Below, in pieces: positions 34,742 to 46,094 of a stretch of 64,000 bases of DNA; position 1 is the first letter of the stretch, and every line of letters starts with the position of its first letter. The notes beneath the pieces are model-generated. The model was given only the letters and a program-made list of their open reading frames with translations. It ran no database searches and was not told the DNA's origin. The position numbers were made by a program, and so were the translations under genes. The stretch comes from Nocardia sputorum (GTDB lineage Bacteria > Actinomycetota > Actinomycetes > Mycobacteriales > Mycobacteriaceae), in the NCBI RefSeq assembly GCF_027924405.1, contig NZ_AP026978.1:1612001-1676000 (forward strand), in the 5' to 3' direction.

Positions 34742-36226
34742 GTGAGTCCCGAAGTCTGGATCCTGATCGCCGCGGTCGCCGCACTGCTGCTCGTCGTGCT
34801 CGTCGCCGGTTTCGTCCGGTACAAGCGCGGCCGCGTGTCGCTGACTCCGCCCACGCAGGACAAGGAGGTGACCGATCGGTCCGGTGGTTACACCGCGTCC
34901 GGCGGATTCGCCTTCAGCCGGGGCGGCACGGCGACCGAACCGCAACCGGTCGAGCGCACCGATACCGAAGGACAGCCGCACGTCGGCGACGACGCGGCGA
35001 TCCCGCGCGACGCGCCCAGACGCGGCATCACCAACGTTCCGTTGCCGGACGCGGACGTCGCCGAGGCGCCGCCGGCCGCCGGGGCCGCGCCGGTCGAACC
35101 CGAGACGGCACCCCCCGCCACCGATGCGGTGGCGCCGCCGGAGGGTCCGGTCGCCGACAGCGCGCCCGGCACGGCGGACGAGACCGAGGCCGCGGACACG
35201 GCCGCCGAGCCGGTCACCGCGGGCCCGGACACCGCAGCGGCCACCGACCTGGTCGCTCCCGACACGCCCGCGGGCGTCGAGGCGCCCGCCGCGCTGGAGG
35301 AGATCGAACCCACGGCCGGCCGCCTGGTCCGGTTGCGCGGACGCCTGTCCCGCTCGCAGAACGCGGTCGGCAAGAGCCTGCTCGGCCTGCTCGGTGGCGG
35401 TGACCTCGACGAGGACTCCTGGGAGGAGGTCGAGGACACCCTCGTGCTGGCCGACCTCGGCACCGCCAGCACCACGGCGGTCGTCGCACGGCTGCGTTCG
35501 GAGATGGCGGCGCGCAGTGTGCGCACCGCCGACGAGGCCCGTGCGGTGCTGCGCGACGTGCTGATCGAGCAGCTGCGACCGGAGCTGGACCGCTCGGTGC
35601 GCGCGCTGCCGCACCCGGACCACCCCTCGATCCTGCTGGTGGTCGGCGTGAACGGCACCGGTAAGACCACCACCACCGGCAAGCTGGCGCGCGTGCTCGT
35701 CGCCGACGGCCGCCGCGTGCTGCTCGGCGCGGCCGACACCTTCCGCGCCGCGGCCGCCGACCAGTTGCAGACCTGGGGCGAGCGGGTCGGCGCCGACACC
35801 GTCCGCGGCCGCGAAGGCGCCGATCCCGCCGCGGTCGCGTTCGACGCGGTGGCGGCGGGCATCGAGCGCGGCGTGGACGCGGTGCTCATCGACACCGCCG
35901 GGCGGCTGCACACCAAGACGGGACTGATGGACGAGCTGGGCAAGGTCAAGCGCGTGGTGGAGAAGAAGGCCGCCGTCGACGAGGTCCTGCTCGTGCTGGA
36001 CGCGACCGTCGGGCAGAACGGGCTGACCCAGGCCAGGGTGTTCGCCGAAGTGGTCGACATCACCGGCGTCGTGCTGACCAAGCTGGACGGCACGGCCAAG
36101 GGCGGCATCGTCTTCCAGGTCCAGCACGAACTGGGCGTGCCGGTGAAGCTGGTCGGGCTCGGCGAGGGCGCCGACGACCTGGCTCCGTTCGAGCCCGCCG
36201 CGTTCGTGGACGCACTGCTGGGCTGA
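34742..36226 (+). CDS. ftsY: Signal recognition particle receptor FtsY
   Basis: FtsY docks SRP-bound ribosomes at the membrane. The 494-residue protein has an N-terminal membrane helix (VWILIAAVAALLLVVLVAGF), a 150-residue acidic Ala/Pro/Glu linker, the NG domain helical part, and GTPase motifs GVNGTGKTTTTGKL (from residue 302), DTFRAAAADQL, VLIDTAGRLHTK and VLTKLDGTAKGG. The GTG at 34742 is eight bases after AAGGA; an in-frame ATG three codons earlier overlaps that site, so GTG is preferred. A strong hairpin follows the gene. Confidence 0.96.
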   Translation: MSPEVWILIAAVAALLLVVLVAGFVRYKRGRVSLTPPTQDKEVTDRSGGYTASGGFAFSRGGTATEPQPVERTDTEGQPHVGDDAAIPRDAPRRGITNVPLPDADVAEAPPAAGAAPVEPETAPPATDAVAPPEGPVADSAPGTADETEAADTAAEPVTAGPDTAAATDLVAPDTPAGVEAPAALEEIEPTAGRLVRLRGRLSRSQNAVGKSLLGLLGGGDLDEDSWEEVEDTLVLADLGTASTTAVVARLRSEMAARSVRTADEARAVLRDVLIEQLRPELDRSVRALPHPDHPSILLVVGVNGTGKTTTTGKLARVLVADGRRVLLGAADTFRAAAADQLQTWGERVGADTVRGREGADPAAVAFDAVAAGIERGVDAVLIDTAGRLHTKTGLMDELGKVKRVVEKKAAVDEVLLVLDATVGQNGLTQARVFAEVVDITGVVLTKLDGTAKGGIVFQVQHELGVPVKLVGLGEGADDLAPFEPAAFVDALLG

Positions 36227-36255
36227 GTCTTCCCGCTCGCAGGCTCCTTCGAAAG

Positions 36256-36296
36256 GGACTGCGGCCCGCGCTGTTCCGGTCGGCGGGCCGCGGTCC
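36256..36296 (+). terminator. Strong hairpin after ftsY
   Basis: GGACTGCGGCCCGC (36256-36269) pairs with GCGGGCCGCGGTCC (36283-36296) over 14 positions with one T-G wobble, with a 13-base loop. There is no T-run. Confidence 0.75.
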
Positions 36297-36455
36297 ATCC
36301 CGGGCCCCGGGAATGCGAGGGCGGTCACACCCCGGATGTTTGCCGAGTCCTCCTCCGCGATAACGAATGTCCGATTCCCGGACGACTACCTCACAGCGCC
36401 GGAAAACGCCTGGTGTACGTGACGAAACGTAGTGGCAACACAGCTGCGCCATCCG

Positions 36456-36493
36456 TTCACGTAGGTGAAACACGTCAGCTCTACGGATGAAAC
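36456..36493 (+). promoter_or_regulatory. Candidate GlnR box upstream of amtB
   Basis: TTCAC (36456), six bases, GAAAC (36467), then GAAAC again at 36489. The two GAAAC elements start exactly 22 bp apart, the spacing of the actinobacterial GlnR consensus GTNAC-N6-GAAAC-N6-GTNAC-N6-GAAAC. The third element (36478-36482, GCTCT) is degenerate. amtB-glnB-glnD is a classical GlnR target in related genera. Confidence 0.6.
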
Positions 36494-36565
36494 ACCGAGT
36501 AAGGACCCTTCTGTTCAGGTCCATTTGCCGGAATCGGCGGGGCCCGAGATGAGGAGGACATTAAA

Positions 36566-38289
<1,724 letters not shown>

Positions 38290-38307
38290 CGGAAAACGAG
38301 TCGAGCG

Positions 38308-38350
38308 GCGGCCCCGCTCCCGCCGGACCTCCCGGTCGGGGCGGGGCCGC
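38308..38350 (+). terminator. Hairpin between glnB and glnD
   Basis: GCGGCCCCGC (38308-38317) and GCGGGGCCGC (38341-38350) are perfect 10-bp arms; CCCG/CGGG inside the 23-base interval can extend the stem. It may attenuate rather than stop transcription into glnD, 23 bp downstream. Confidence 0.65.
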
Positions 38351-38373
38351 GCGCATGAAATGGGCGGTGGGTT

Positions 38374-40848
38374 GTGGGTAGTCAGTACCAGCACGACGGT
38401 GATCCGAAGGTCACCGGAGAAGGCAACGGCAAGGTGTCCAACGGCGCGGCCGACCTGGTCCGTGCGCGAACCCAATTGCTCGACGGCGGCCAGCCGCGCA
38501 ATCCCCGGCTCGACGCCGAGTCGTTGCGCCAGGCCCTGGTCGACCTCTACGAACTGTGGCTCACCAGCAAGGGCGCCGAGCTGGGCATCGCTCCCGACAG
38601 TGGCTTGGCCGTGGTGGCCGTCGGCGGTCTCGGCCGCGGCGAGATGCTGCCGTTCTCCGATCTGGATCTGGTGCTGCTGCACGACGACGTCGACCCGGCC
38701 CGGGTGGCCGAGGTCGCCGACCAGCTGTGGTACCCGCTGTGGGACGCCCACATCAAACTCGACCACAGTGTGCGGACCGTTCCGCAGGCGCTGCGGGTGG
38801 CCTCGGACGATCTCATCGCCGCGCTGGGCATGCTCGAGGCCAGGCACATCATCGGCGACCAGGAATTGAGCAACCTGCTGATCGGCGGGGTGCGCCGGGA
38901 GTGGCGCACCGGCATCCGCTCCCGGTTCGATGAGCTCATCGCCCAGGCCCAGGCCAGATGGGAGCGCAACGGCGAGATCGCGCACCGCGCCGAGCCCGAT
39001 CTGAAGAACGGGCGCGGCGGGCTGCGCGACATCCAGCTGCTCGACGCGCTGGCCATCGCCCAGCTGACCGACGCGATGCCGGGACTGGGCCCGGACGTGC
39101 CGGGCGGCGGATTGAAGCAGGCGCATCGGCGCCTGCTCGACGTGCGCACCGAACTGCACCGCGTGGCGGGCCGGGCCCGCGACCAACTGCGGGCGCAGGA
39201 CGCCGACGAGATCGGCGCGGCCCTGCGCATCGGCGATCGGTTCGATCTGGCGCGCACCCTGAGCGATTCGGCCCGGACGGTCAGTTACTCCGTGGACGTC
39301 GGACTGCGCACCGCGGCCAACGCGCTGCCCCGCCGGGGATTGGCGCGCCTGCGCCGGATGCCGGTACGCAGGCCGCTGGACGAGGGGGTCGTCGAGCACG
39401 CGGGCGAAGTCGTGCTGGCCAGGGACGCCCGCCCGCAGCGCGACCCAGGACTGATCCTGCGCGTGGCGGCCGCGTCGGCGCAGACCGGTCTGCCCATGTC
39501 GGCCACCACCTTGAACCGGCTATCGGAGGACGCCCCCGAACTACGCGAGCCGTGGCCCAAAGATGCCCTCAACGACCTGCTGGTGCTGTTGGGCGCGGGC
39601 CGCGGCACCATCGACGCGATCGAGGCGCTCGATCGCACGGGCTTGTGGGGCAGGCTGCTGCCGGAGTGGGGCGCCGTGCGCGATCTGCCGCCGCGCGACG
39701 TCCAGCACATCTGGACCGTCGACCGCCATCTCATGGAGACCGTCGCCTACGCGGGCGGGCTGAGCACCCGGGTGGCGCGCCCGGACCTGCTCGCCCTGGG
39801 CGCGCTGCTGCACGACATAGGCAAGGGCCGCGCGGGCGATCACAGCGCGGTCGGCGCGGAACTGGCCACCCACATCGGCCGCCGCCTCGGTCTGTGGCCG
39901 TCGGACGTCCGCACCCTCAGCGCGGTCGTGCGTCATCACCTGCTGCTGCCGGAAACCGCGACCCGGCGCGATCTGTCCGATCCGGAAACGGTGCGGTACG
40001 TCGTCGACGCGCTCGACGGTGATCCGCAACTGCTGGAACTGCTGCACACCCTGGCGGAGGCGGATTCGCAGGCGACCGGTCCCGGCGTGTGGGGCGATTG
40101 GAAGGCGTCGCTGATCGGCGAACTGGTCCGGCGCTGCCGGTTGGTCATGGCGGGCGACCAGCTGCCGACGCCGGAGCCGATCGCACCGGACTTGATCGAG
40201 CGGGCCCGGGCGGGCGGGGTGCACGTCGATCTGAAGCCAGGGGAGAGCAAGCACACCTATGTCGTCACCGTCATCGCGCCCGACAGCTCCGGGCTGCTCT
40301 CCGACGCCGCGGGCGTGCTGGCGCTGCATTCGCTGCGCGTGCTGTCGGCCGCGCTCGGCGTCGAAGGCTCCTCCGCGGTGGACACTTTCGTCGTCGCGCC
40401 CAAGTTCGGCGATCCGCCGGATCCGGGACTGCTGCGCCAGGAACTGATCCGCGCCACGGCCGGGGACCTGGACGTCTCCGCGGCGCTGGCCAAACGCGAG
40501 CGCGAGGCGAGCACCATCGGCCGCAGCCGCTACGCGCAGGCGCAGCCCCGCCTGATCTGGTCGGACACCTCGGTGCCCGGTCAGGTGATCCTGGAATTGC
40601 GCGCTGAGGACCGGGTCGGCTTGCTCAGCCGCCTCGCCGCGGAGCTGGCCGAGTGCGGAGCCGATGTCCGCTGGGCCAAGGTGGTCACGATGGGCTCGGC
40701 CGTGGTCGACAGCTTCTGCTTGGATCTGGGCCCCGAGGACGGTCCCGCGCGCCGGGAAACGATCGAGAAAGCGCTTCTGGCGGTGGTTCCCAGAACTGCG
40801 CCGAAGCCTCCTCCGGAAGGTCTCGCGAATGCCGAAAAAGGCATTTAG
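38374..40848 (+). CDS. glnD: PII-modifying enzyme GlnD
   Basis: The 824-residue bifunctional nucleotidyltransferase/hydrolase modifies PII according to glutamine. Domains in order: nucleotidyltransferase with [20 protein letters not shown] near residue 85; a GlnD helical region with [13 protein letters not shown]; an HD domain around residues 450-500 with [20 protein letters not shown]; and two C-terminal ACT domains ([20 protein letters not shown] and [20 protein letters not shown]) that sense glutamine. In actinobacteria the transferred group is probably AMP. The GTG start lies after the glnB hairpin. Confidence 0.95.
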   Translation: MGSQYQHDGDPKVTGEGNGKVSNGAADLVRARTQLLDGGQPRNPRLDAESLRQALVDLYELWLTSKGAELGIAPDSGLAVVAVGGLGRGEMLPFSDLDLVLLHDDVDPARVAEVADQLWYPLWDAHIKLDHSVRTVPQALRVASDDLIAALGMLEARHIIGDQELSNLLIGGVRREWRTGIRSRFDELIAQAQARWERNGEIAHRAEPDLKNGRGGLRDIQLLDALAIAQLTDAMPGLGPDVPGGGLKQAHRRLLDVRTELHRVAGRARDQLRAQDADEIGAALRIGDRFDLARTLSDSARTVSYSVDVGLRTAANALPRRGLARLRRMPVRRPLDEGVVEHAGEVVLARDARPQRDPGLILRVAAASAQTGLPMSATTLNRLSEDAPELREPWPKDALNDLLVLLGAGRGTIDAIEALDRTGLWGRLLPEWGAVRDLPPRDVQHIWTVDRHLMETVAYAGGLSTRVARPDLLALGALLHDIGKGRAGDHSAVGAELATHIGRRLGLWPSDVRTLSAVVRHHLLLPETATRRDLSDPETVRYVVDALDGDPQLLELLHTLAEADSQATGPGVWGDWKASLIGELVRRCRLVMAGDQLPTPEPIAPDLIERARAGGVHVDLKPGESKHTYVVTVIAPDSSGLLSDAAGVLALHSLRVLSAALGVEGSSAVDTFVVAPKFGDPPDPGLLRQELIRATAGDLDVSAALAKREREASTIGRSRYAQAQPRLIWSDTSVPGQVILELRAEDRVGLLSRLAAELAECGADVRWAKVVTMGSAVVDSFCLDLGPEDGPARRETIEKALLAVVPRTAPKPPPEGLANAEKGI

Positions 40849-40923
40849 CAGCAGATTTATCCGGTGATCAATCCGTTGCGAGATATTTGCTGCATCCGAA
40901 CTCCCGCCTCGTGACCCGCCCCT

Positions 40924-40937
40924 ACGATCTAGATCGT
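40924..40937. repeat. Perfect 14-bp palindrome upstream of small hypothetical gene
   Basis: ACGATCTAGATCGT is fully self-complementary and lies 33-46 bp before the start of the next gene, where an operator would be expected. Confidence 0.55.
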
Positions 40938-40969
40938 CTGGCTATCGCGAGCACGAGGGGAGCAGGTCG

Positions 40970-41284
40970 GTGGCAATTGAAGTCGTTTCGGCGTCCACGA
41001 TGACGAGTGACGAGACCACGCACATGGCACGCTGCGTCGGCGGCGACCGCTGGGTGGTCTCCTGGCTTCCGGGTCGCACCCTGACCGGGCGACAGGCGGT
41101 GACCGCGATGACGATCGCCTCGACCGTCGCCACCTCGCCCATCCCGAGCACGGCGGAGTGGGCCGTCCTCGACGGCCTGGCCCTGCAGCTGGGCCTGACC
41201 GCCAACGAGGCGGTCTTCATGGTGGCCGAGGAGAATCACGACTACCGCAAAACGGCCAAGCCGCGCCGTCGCGTGCTCGACTAG
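40970..41284 (+). CDS. Small hypothetical protein
   Basis: This 104-residue protein between glnD and ffh starts at a GTG following the purine-rich GAGGGGAGCAGG. It has a short beta-type region (CVGGDRWVVSWLPGRTLTGR), an Ala/Thr-rich helix and a C-terminal helix LDGLALQLGLTANEAVFMVA with a basic tail. No family is recognised; coding is supported by composition and the ribosome site. A perfect 14-bp palindrome lies just upstream. Confidence 0.75.
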   Translation: MAIEVVSASTMTSDETTHMARCVGGDRWVVSWLPGRTLTGRQAVTAMTIASTVATSPIPSTAEWAVLDGLALQLGLTANEAVFMVAEENHDYRKTAKPRRRVLD

Positions 41285-41388
41285 CGGCCTCGCTCCGCGC
41301 GGAAGGACGCACCGCCTGCGCGAACATGCGGGCGATCCCATTACCCTGGGAGAGAATGTGACGTCCCCCGAGATCAGGAGCGCGATCG

Positions 41389-42942
41389 GTGTTCGAATCC
41401 CTGTCCGACCGGCTTACCGGTGCCCTCAAGGATCTGCGCGGTAAGGGGCGTCTGTCACCGGCCGACATCGACGCCACCTGCCGCGAGATCCGCCTGGCCC
41501 TGCTGGAGGCCGACGTCGCGCTGCCCGTGGTCCGCGGATTCATCGGGCGGATCAAGGAGCGCGCCAAGGGCGCCGAGGTCAGCGCGGCGCTGAACCCGGC
41601 GCAGCAGGTCGTGAAGATCGTCAACGAGGAACTGATCGGCATCCTCGGCGGCGAGACCAGGCGGCTGAACCTGGCCAAGAACCCGCCGACCGTGGTCATG
41701 CTGGCCGGTCTGCAGGGTTCCGGTAAGACCACGCTCGCGGGCAAGCTGGCGAAACTGCTGAAGGGGCAAGGCCACCAGCCACTGCTGGTGGCGTGTGACC
41801 TGCAGCGTCCCGGCGCCGTCACCCAGCTGCAAGTGGTCGGCGAGCGTGCGGGCGTACCCGTCTACGCGCCGCACCCCGGCACGTCCGTCGGCGGCGGGGA
41901 GAACCCGCTGGGCATCTCGGCCGCCGATCCGGTGAACGTGGCGCGCGGCGGCGTCGAGGAGGCTCGGCAGAAGCAGTACGACGTCGTCATCGTCGACACC
42001 GCGGGCCGTCTCGGTATCGACGAGGAGCTGATGCGCCAGGCGGCGGGCATCCGCGACGCCGTGCAACCGGACGAGACTCTGTTCGTCCTCGACGCGATGA
42101 TCGGCCAGGACGCGGTCAACACCGCCGAGGCGTTCCGCGACGGCGTCGGCTTCACCGGCGTCGTGCTCACCAAACTCGACGGCGACGCCCGCGGCGGTGC
42201 GGCGCTGAGTGTCCGCGAGGTCACCGGTGTGCCGATCCTGTTCGCCTCGACCGGTGAGAAGCTCGAGGACTTCGACGTCTTCCACCCGGATCGCATGGCC
42301 AGCCGCATCCTCGGCATGGGTGACGTGCTCACCCTGATCGAGCAGGCCGAACAGGTCTACGACGCCAAGCAGGCCGAGGAGGCCGCCCGTAAGATCGGCA
42401 GCGGCGAGCTGACGCTCGAGGACTTCCTCGACCAGATGCTGGCCATCCGCAAGATGGGCCCGATCGGCAACCTGCTCGGCATGCTGCCGGGCGCCGGTCA
42501 GATGAAGGACGTGCTCGCCCAGGTCGACGACAAGCAGCTCGACCGCGTGCAGGCGATCATCCGCGGCATGACCCCGGCCGAACGGGCCAACCCGAAGATC
42601 ATCAACGCCTCGCGCCGCCTGCGCATCGCCAACGGTTCCGGAGTCCAGGTCTCCGAGGTCAACCAGCTCGTCGACCGCTTCTTCGAGGCCAAGAAGATGA
42701 TGGCGATGATGGGCCGCCAGATGGGCCTGCCCGGCTCCCGCCGCGGCAACGCGAAGAAGGGCAAGAAGGGCAAGAAGGGCGGTCGTGGCCCCACGCCGCC
42801 GAAGGTACGCGGCGGCTTCCCGGGGATGGGCGGCATGCCCGCCGGGATGCCCGACCTGTCCAACATGCCCGCCGGTCTCGACCAGCTGCCGCCCGGGTTG
42901 GAAGGATTCGACCTCAGCAAGCTGAAGTTCCCGAAGAAGTAG
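41389..42942 (+). CDS. ffh: Signal recognition particle protein Ffh
   Basis: Ffh binds signal peptides on nascent chains with 4.5S RNA and docks with FtsY. The 517-residue protein has the N domain (MFESLSDRLTGALKDLRGKG), GTPase motifs GLQGSGKTTLAGK (from G107), CDLQRPGAVTQL, VIVDTAGRLGID and VLTKLDGDARGG, then the methionine-rich M domain (FLDQMLAIRKMGPIGNLLGM). A Gly/Lys-rich tail with KKGKKGKKGGRG and repeated Gly-Met motifs ends it. CAGGAG at 41375-41380 is eight bases before the GTG. Confidence 0.97.
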   Translation: MFESLSDRLTGALKDLRGKGRLSPADIDATCREIRLALLEADVALPVVRGFIGRIKERAKGAEVSAALNPAQQVVKIVNEELIGILGGETRRLNLAKNPPTVVMLAGLQGSGKTTLAGKLAKLLKGQGHQPLLVACDLQRPGAVTQLQVVGERAGVPVYAPHPGTSVGGGENPLGISAADPVNVARGGVEEARQKQYDVVIVDTAGRLGIDEELMRQAAGIRDAVQPDETLFVLDAMIGQDAVNTAEAFRDGVGFTGVVLTKLDGDARGGAALSVREVTGVPILFASTGEKLEDFDVFHPDRMASRILGMGDVLTLIEQAEQVYDAKQAEEAARKIGSGELTLEDFLDQMLAIRKMGPIGNLLGMLPGAGQMKDVLAQVDDKQLDRVQAIIRGMTPAERANPKIINASRRLRIANGSGVQVSEVNQLVDRFFEAKKMMAMMGRQMGLPGSRRGNAKKGKKGKKGGRGPTPPKVRGGFPGMGGMPAGMPDLSNMPAGLDQLPPGLEGFDLSKLKFPKK

Positions 42943-42949
42943 GACACTC

Positions 42950-42978
42950 GCGCCGCCCGCGCTCTTCGTGGGCGGCGC
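42950..42978 (+). terminator. Hairpin after ffh
   Basis: GCGCCGCCC (42950-42958) and GGGCGGCGC (42970-42978) form a perfect 9-bp stem with an 11-base loop, starting seven bases after the ffh stop. Confidence 0.7.
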
Positions 42979-43126
42979 CGGTCCGTGTCGCGCCGCGCTC
43001 TGCTTCGCGGCTCGGTCATGCGGCGCGCGCGGGAAAGCCGGACGGCCTTCGCGGCCGAGCCTCACTCGGAGGACCGATCGGGGAATCGGACAGTAGGTTG
43101 GAGGCCGACGAGTTCAGGAGGTCACT

Positions 43127-44221
43127 GTGCATCTACGCGGTGTGGTTCTGCCCGAAGGCGAGGTGCGCGACCTCTGGGTGCGCGACGGCCTGGTGTCGTT
43201 CGAGCCGGTGCCCGGAGCCGAAACGCTCTGCGACTCGGGGTGGATCGTGCCGGGATTGGTCGACGCCCACTGCCACGTCGGGATCCGGTACGGCGGGGGT
43301 CATGAGGACCGAGCGGGCGCGATCGCGCAGGCCGAGACCGAACGCGACGCCGGGGCCCTGCTGCTGCGCGACGCGGGCTCGCCCATCGACACCCGGTTCA
43401 TCGATGACCACGAGGAACTGCCCCGAATCATCCGCGCGGGCCGCCACATCGCCCGCCCGAAGCGCTACATCCGCGAACTGGGCATCGAACTCGACGACGA
43501 ACGCGACCTGCCGGAGATCGTGGCCGAGCAGGCCCGCCGCGGCGACGGCTGGGTGAAGATCGTCGGCGATTGGATCGACCGCTCCGTCGGCGACCTGCGC
43601 CCGCTGTGGAGCGACGCGATCCTGAAAGAGGCCATCGACGCCGCGCATGCCAACGGCGCGCGGGTCACCGCGCACGTCTTCGGGGAGGACGCGCTACCCG
43701 GCCTGATCAACGCCGGTATCGATTGCCTGGAGCACGGCACCGGCCTCACCGACGAGACCATCGAGATGATGGTCGAACACGGCACCGCGCTGGTCCCCAC
43801 CCTGGTGAACATCGACACCTTCCCGGGCATTGCCGACGGCGCAGGCAAGTTCCCGGTCTACGCCGCGCACATGCGCGAGTTGCACCGGCGGGTGCGCGGC
43901 ACGGTCGCCGCCGCGCATGAAGCGGGCGTACCGATCTTCGCGGGCACCGACGCGGGCGGCTCCATCCGCCACGGGCGCATCGCCGACGAGATCGCAGCGC
44001 TCGCCGCCGCGGGCCTGTCCCGGCACGACGCGCTCGGCGCGGCCTCATGGAACGCACGCGACTGGCTTGGGCGCCCCGGCATCGAACCCGGCGCGCCCGC
44101 GGATTTCGTTGTCTACGAGCAGGATCCGCGCATTCACCCGGAAACGCTCGGTACGCCTTACGCCGTCGTCCTGCGCGGGCGGGTGTACGGCGAACGCGGT
44201 CCGGTCACCGGGCATCGATAA
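43127..44221 (+). CDS. Amidohydrolase-superfamily protein
   Basis: The 364-residue metal-dependent hydrolase has the strand-1 motif VDAHCHVG (H48, H50), GWVKIVGDWIDR with the candidate bridging lysine, RVTAHVFGEDALPGLINAG and DCLEHGTGLTDE (histidine ligands), and FAGTDAGGSIRHG with the catalytic aspartate. The C-terminal small beta domain ends ADFVVYEQDPR. It matches Rv2915c, next to ffh in M. tuberculosis. The substrate is unknown, perhaps a cyclic amide or dipeptide. An AGGAGG site precedes the GTG. Confidence 0.9.
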   Translation: MHLRGVVLPEGEVRDLWVRDGLVSFEPVPGAETLCDSGWIVPGLVDAHCHVGIRYGGGHEDRAGAIAQAETERDAGALLLRDAGSPIDTRFIDDHEELPRIIRAGRHIARPKRYIRELGIELDDERDLPEIVAEQARRGDGWVKIVGDWIDRSVGDLRPLWSDAILKEAIDAAHANGARVTAHVFGEDALPGLINAGIDCLEHGTGLTDETIEMMVEHGTALVPTLVNIDTFPGIADGAGKFPVYAAHMRELHRRVRGTVAAAHEAGVPIFAGTDAGGSIRHGRIADEIAALAAAGLSRHDALGAASWNARDWLGRPGIEPGAPADFVVYEQDPRIHPETLGTPYAVVLRGRVYGERGPVTGHR

Positions 44222-44261
44222 CTCGTCACCCGGGCTCACCCGCGCGTTCGCGAACGGGGCG

Positions 44262-44267
44262 TAAGGT
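44262..44267 (+). promoter_or_regulatory. Leaderless-type -10 box (LLM gene)
   Basis: TAAGGT fits TANNNT and is eight bases before the GTG at 44276, with no ribosome site in between. Confidence 0.45.
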
Positions 44268-44275
44268 CGGATTCC

Positions 44276-45259
44276 GTGACGATTCGCCTCGGATATCAGA
44301 TGCCCAACTTCAGCTACGGCAAGTCGGTGCGCGAGCTGTTCCCCACGGTTGTCGCGCAGGCCAGAGAGGCCGAAGCCGCCGGCTTCGACACGGCCTTCGT
44401 CATGGACCACTTCTATCAGCTGCCGGGCATCGGCACGCCCGACGAGCCGATGCTCGAGGCTTACACCACGCTCGGCGGCCTGGCCACGGCGACGGAGCGA
44501 ATCCAGTTGTCGGCGTTGGTCACCGGCAACACCTATCGCAACCCGGCCATGCTCGCCAAGACCGTCACCACGCTCGACGTGGCCAGCGGCGGCCGCGCGG
44601 TGCTCGGCATCGGCGCGGGCTGGTTCGAACTCGAGCACCGCTCCCTCGGGTACGAATTCGGCACGTTCACCGACCGCTTCGAGCGGCTCGACGAGGCGCT
44701 GCACATCATCCAGCCGATGCTGCGCGGCGAGCGGCCCACCTTCGAGGGCAAGTGGTACCGGGTCGAGAACGCCATGAACGAGCCGCGCGTGCGCGACGAC
44801 CTGCCGATCCTGCTCGGCGGCAGCGGCGAGAAGAAGACCTTCGGCCTGGCCGCCCGCTTCGCCGACCATCTCAACATCATCTGCAACGCCTCCGAACTGC
44901 CGCGCAAGATCGAGGCGCTGCGAGCACGCTGCGCCGAGGTCGGCCGGGATCCGCAAACTCTGGAGACCAGCTACCTGTGCTTCGTGATGATGGACGAGGA
45001 CGGCGATCTGGTGCGCAAGCAGCAGCGCGATTACCTGAGCCGCATGGGTATCGACCTGTCGTCGCTCTCGGACGCGGAGCGCGCGCAGAGCCCGGCCGAC
45101 CGTCAGTTCGTCGGCACCCCGGACGAAGTTGCCGAACAGCTGCGGACCCGCGTTCTCGACCACGGAGTCGATGGCCTGATCATCAACATGGTGTTCAACG
45201 GGCACGAGCGGGGCGCGGTCGAACTCGCCGGACGCACCTTTGCTCCGCTGGTGCGCTGA
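44276..45259 (+). CDS. LLM-class F420-dependent-type oxidoreductase
   Basis: The 327-residue luciferase-like monooxygenase-fold protein starts MTIRLGYQMPNFSYG, carries FVMDHFYQLPGIG, then NPAMLAKTVTTLDVASGGRA and LGIGAGWFELEH, all typical of the F420-using branch in mycobacteria and Nocardia. F420 use is inferred from family. Later motifs are LLGGSGEKKTFGLAARFAD and QFVGTPDEVAEQL. The gene begins at GTG 44276 with a -10-like TAAGGT and no ribosome site, so a leaderless transcript is likely. It follows the amidohydrolase by 54 bp. Confidence 0.9.
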   Translation: MTIRLGYQMPNFSYGKSVRELFPTVVAQAREAEAAGFDTAFVMDHFYQLPGIGTPDEPMLEAYTTLGGLATATERIQLSALVTGNTYRNPAMLAKTVTTLDVASGGRAVLGIGAGWFELEHRSLGYEFGTFTDRFERLDEALHIIQPMLRGERPTFEGKWYRVENAMNEPRVRDDLPILLGGSGEKKTFGLAARFADHLNIICNASELPRKIEALRARCAEVGRDPQTLETSYLCFVMMDEDGDLVRKQQRDYLSRMGIDLSSLSDAERAQSPADRQFVGTPDEVAEQLRTRVLDHGVDGLIINMVFNGHERGAVELAGRTFAPLVR

Positions 45260-45296
45260 CAAGCGCGAACCGGGCGCGAATGCCGTTGGCGCCGGA

Positions 45297-45302
45297 TACA
45301 AT
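45297..45302 (+). promoter_or_regulatory. Leaderless-type -10 box (methyltransferase gene)
   Basis: TACAAT, close to the TATAAT consensus, ends six bases before the ATG at 45309, so transcription should begin at or next to the start codon. Confidence 0.6.
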
Positions 45303-45308
45303 CGGCCG

Positions 45309-46046
45309 ATGATAGCCCCTCCGTGGCGCGCGTCGTACGGTGTCGACGCGCCGTCGGTGCTGCTGTTGCTGGGAGTTCTCGCGGTCGGGTATCTCGCCGC
45401 CGCCCTGGTGGTGGCGCTGTTCCAGCAACTGCGTCCGAGTCTGCTGCTCCTGCTGATCGGCGTCGTGCTGGCCGCGCAGTTCGCGTTGTTCCTGCACGCG
45501 ACCCGACGGGGCAAGTTCCAGGTCTGGGCGGGCTTGCTCGACGACCTGGACCTGCGCGGCGACGAACGACTACTCGATATGGGGTGCGGCCGCGGGGCGG
45601 TGTTGCTGGCCGCGGCGCGCCGCCTGCCCGCCGGGCGCGCCGTGGGTCTGGACCTGTGGTGCTCGGCCGACAACTGCGGGAACACCCCGGCCACCGCCGA
45701 ACAGAACGCGCTCGCCGAGAACGTCGCCGACCGGATCGAGCTGCGCACCGGCGACATGACCCGCATGCCGTTCCCGGACGACGTGTTCGACGTCGTCGTC
45801 TCCAGCCTGGCGATCCACAACATCCGGACCGCGGAGGGTCGCGCGGCGGCGGTCCGGGAGGCGTGCCGTGTGCTGCGTCCCGGCGGCAAATTGGTCATCG
45901 TCGACATCGGCAAGACCCGGGAATATCGCGCCGTCCTGGCGGCCGATGGCGCGACCGCCCTCACCCTGCGCCCGGTGGGGTGGCGGATGTGGTGGGGCGG
46001 CCCCTGGGTGCCCACGCGAGCGCTCACCGCCGTCGCTCCGGGGTAG
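45309..46046 (+). CDS. Membrane-anchored class I methyltransferase
   Basis: The 245-residue protein has two membrane helices (VLLLLGVLAVGYLAAALVVA and SLLLLLIGVVLAAQFALFL) followed by a SAM-dependent methyltransferase domain with motif I LLDMGCGRGAVLLAAARR, AVGLDLW, DMTRMPFPDDVFDVVVSSLA and VLRPGGKLVIVDIG. The substrate is unknown; the anchor suggests a lipid or membrane-associated acceptor. ATG 45309 is directly behind a TACAAT box with no ribosome site, so it is probably leaderless. Confidence 0.85.
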   Translation: MIAPPWRASYGVDAPSVLLLLGVLAVGYLAAALVVALFQQLRPSLLLLLIGVVLAAQFALFLHATRRGKFQVWAGLLDDLDLRGDERLLDMGCGRGAVLLAAARRLPAGRAVGLDLWCSADNCGNTPATAEQNALAENVADRIELRTGDMTRMPFPDDVFDVVVSSLAIHNIRTAEGRAAAVREACRVLRPGGKLVIVDIGKTREYRAVLAADGATALTLRPVGWRMWWGGPWVPTRALTAVAPG

Positions 46047-46094
46047 TGCCGGAGGTGTTGTGGCGGGCGGGCGCCGGTTCGTGAACACGGGACG

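Larger units (their letters stand above)
36227..36565. other. ftsY-amtB intergenic region
   Basis: The stretch contains the ftsY hairpin (36256-36296) and the nitrogen-control region of amtB with the GlnR-like box (36456-36493). No gene was found. The amtB ribosome site GAGGAGGAC is at 36551-36559. Confidence 0.7.

Noticed and set aside
38308..38350. glnB-glnD hairpin as proof of separate operons
   Set aside because: glnD follows within 23 bp; attenuation with read-through is equally likely, so no operon boundary is claimed.
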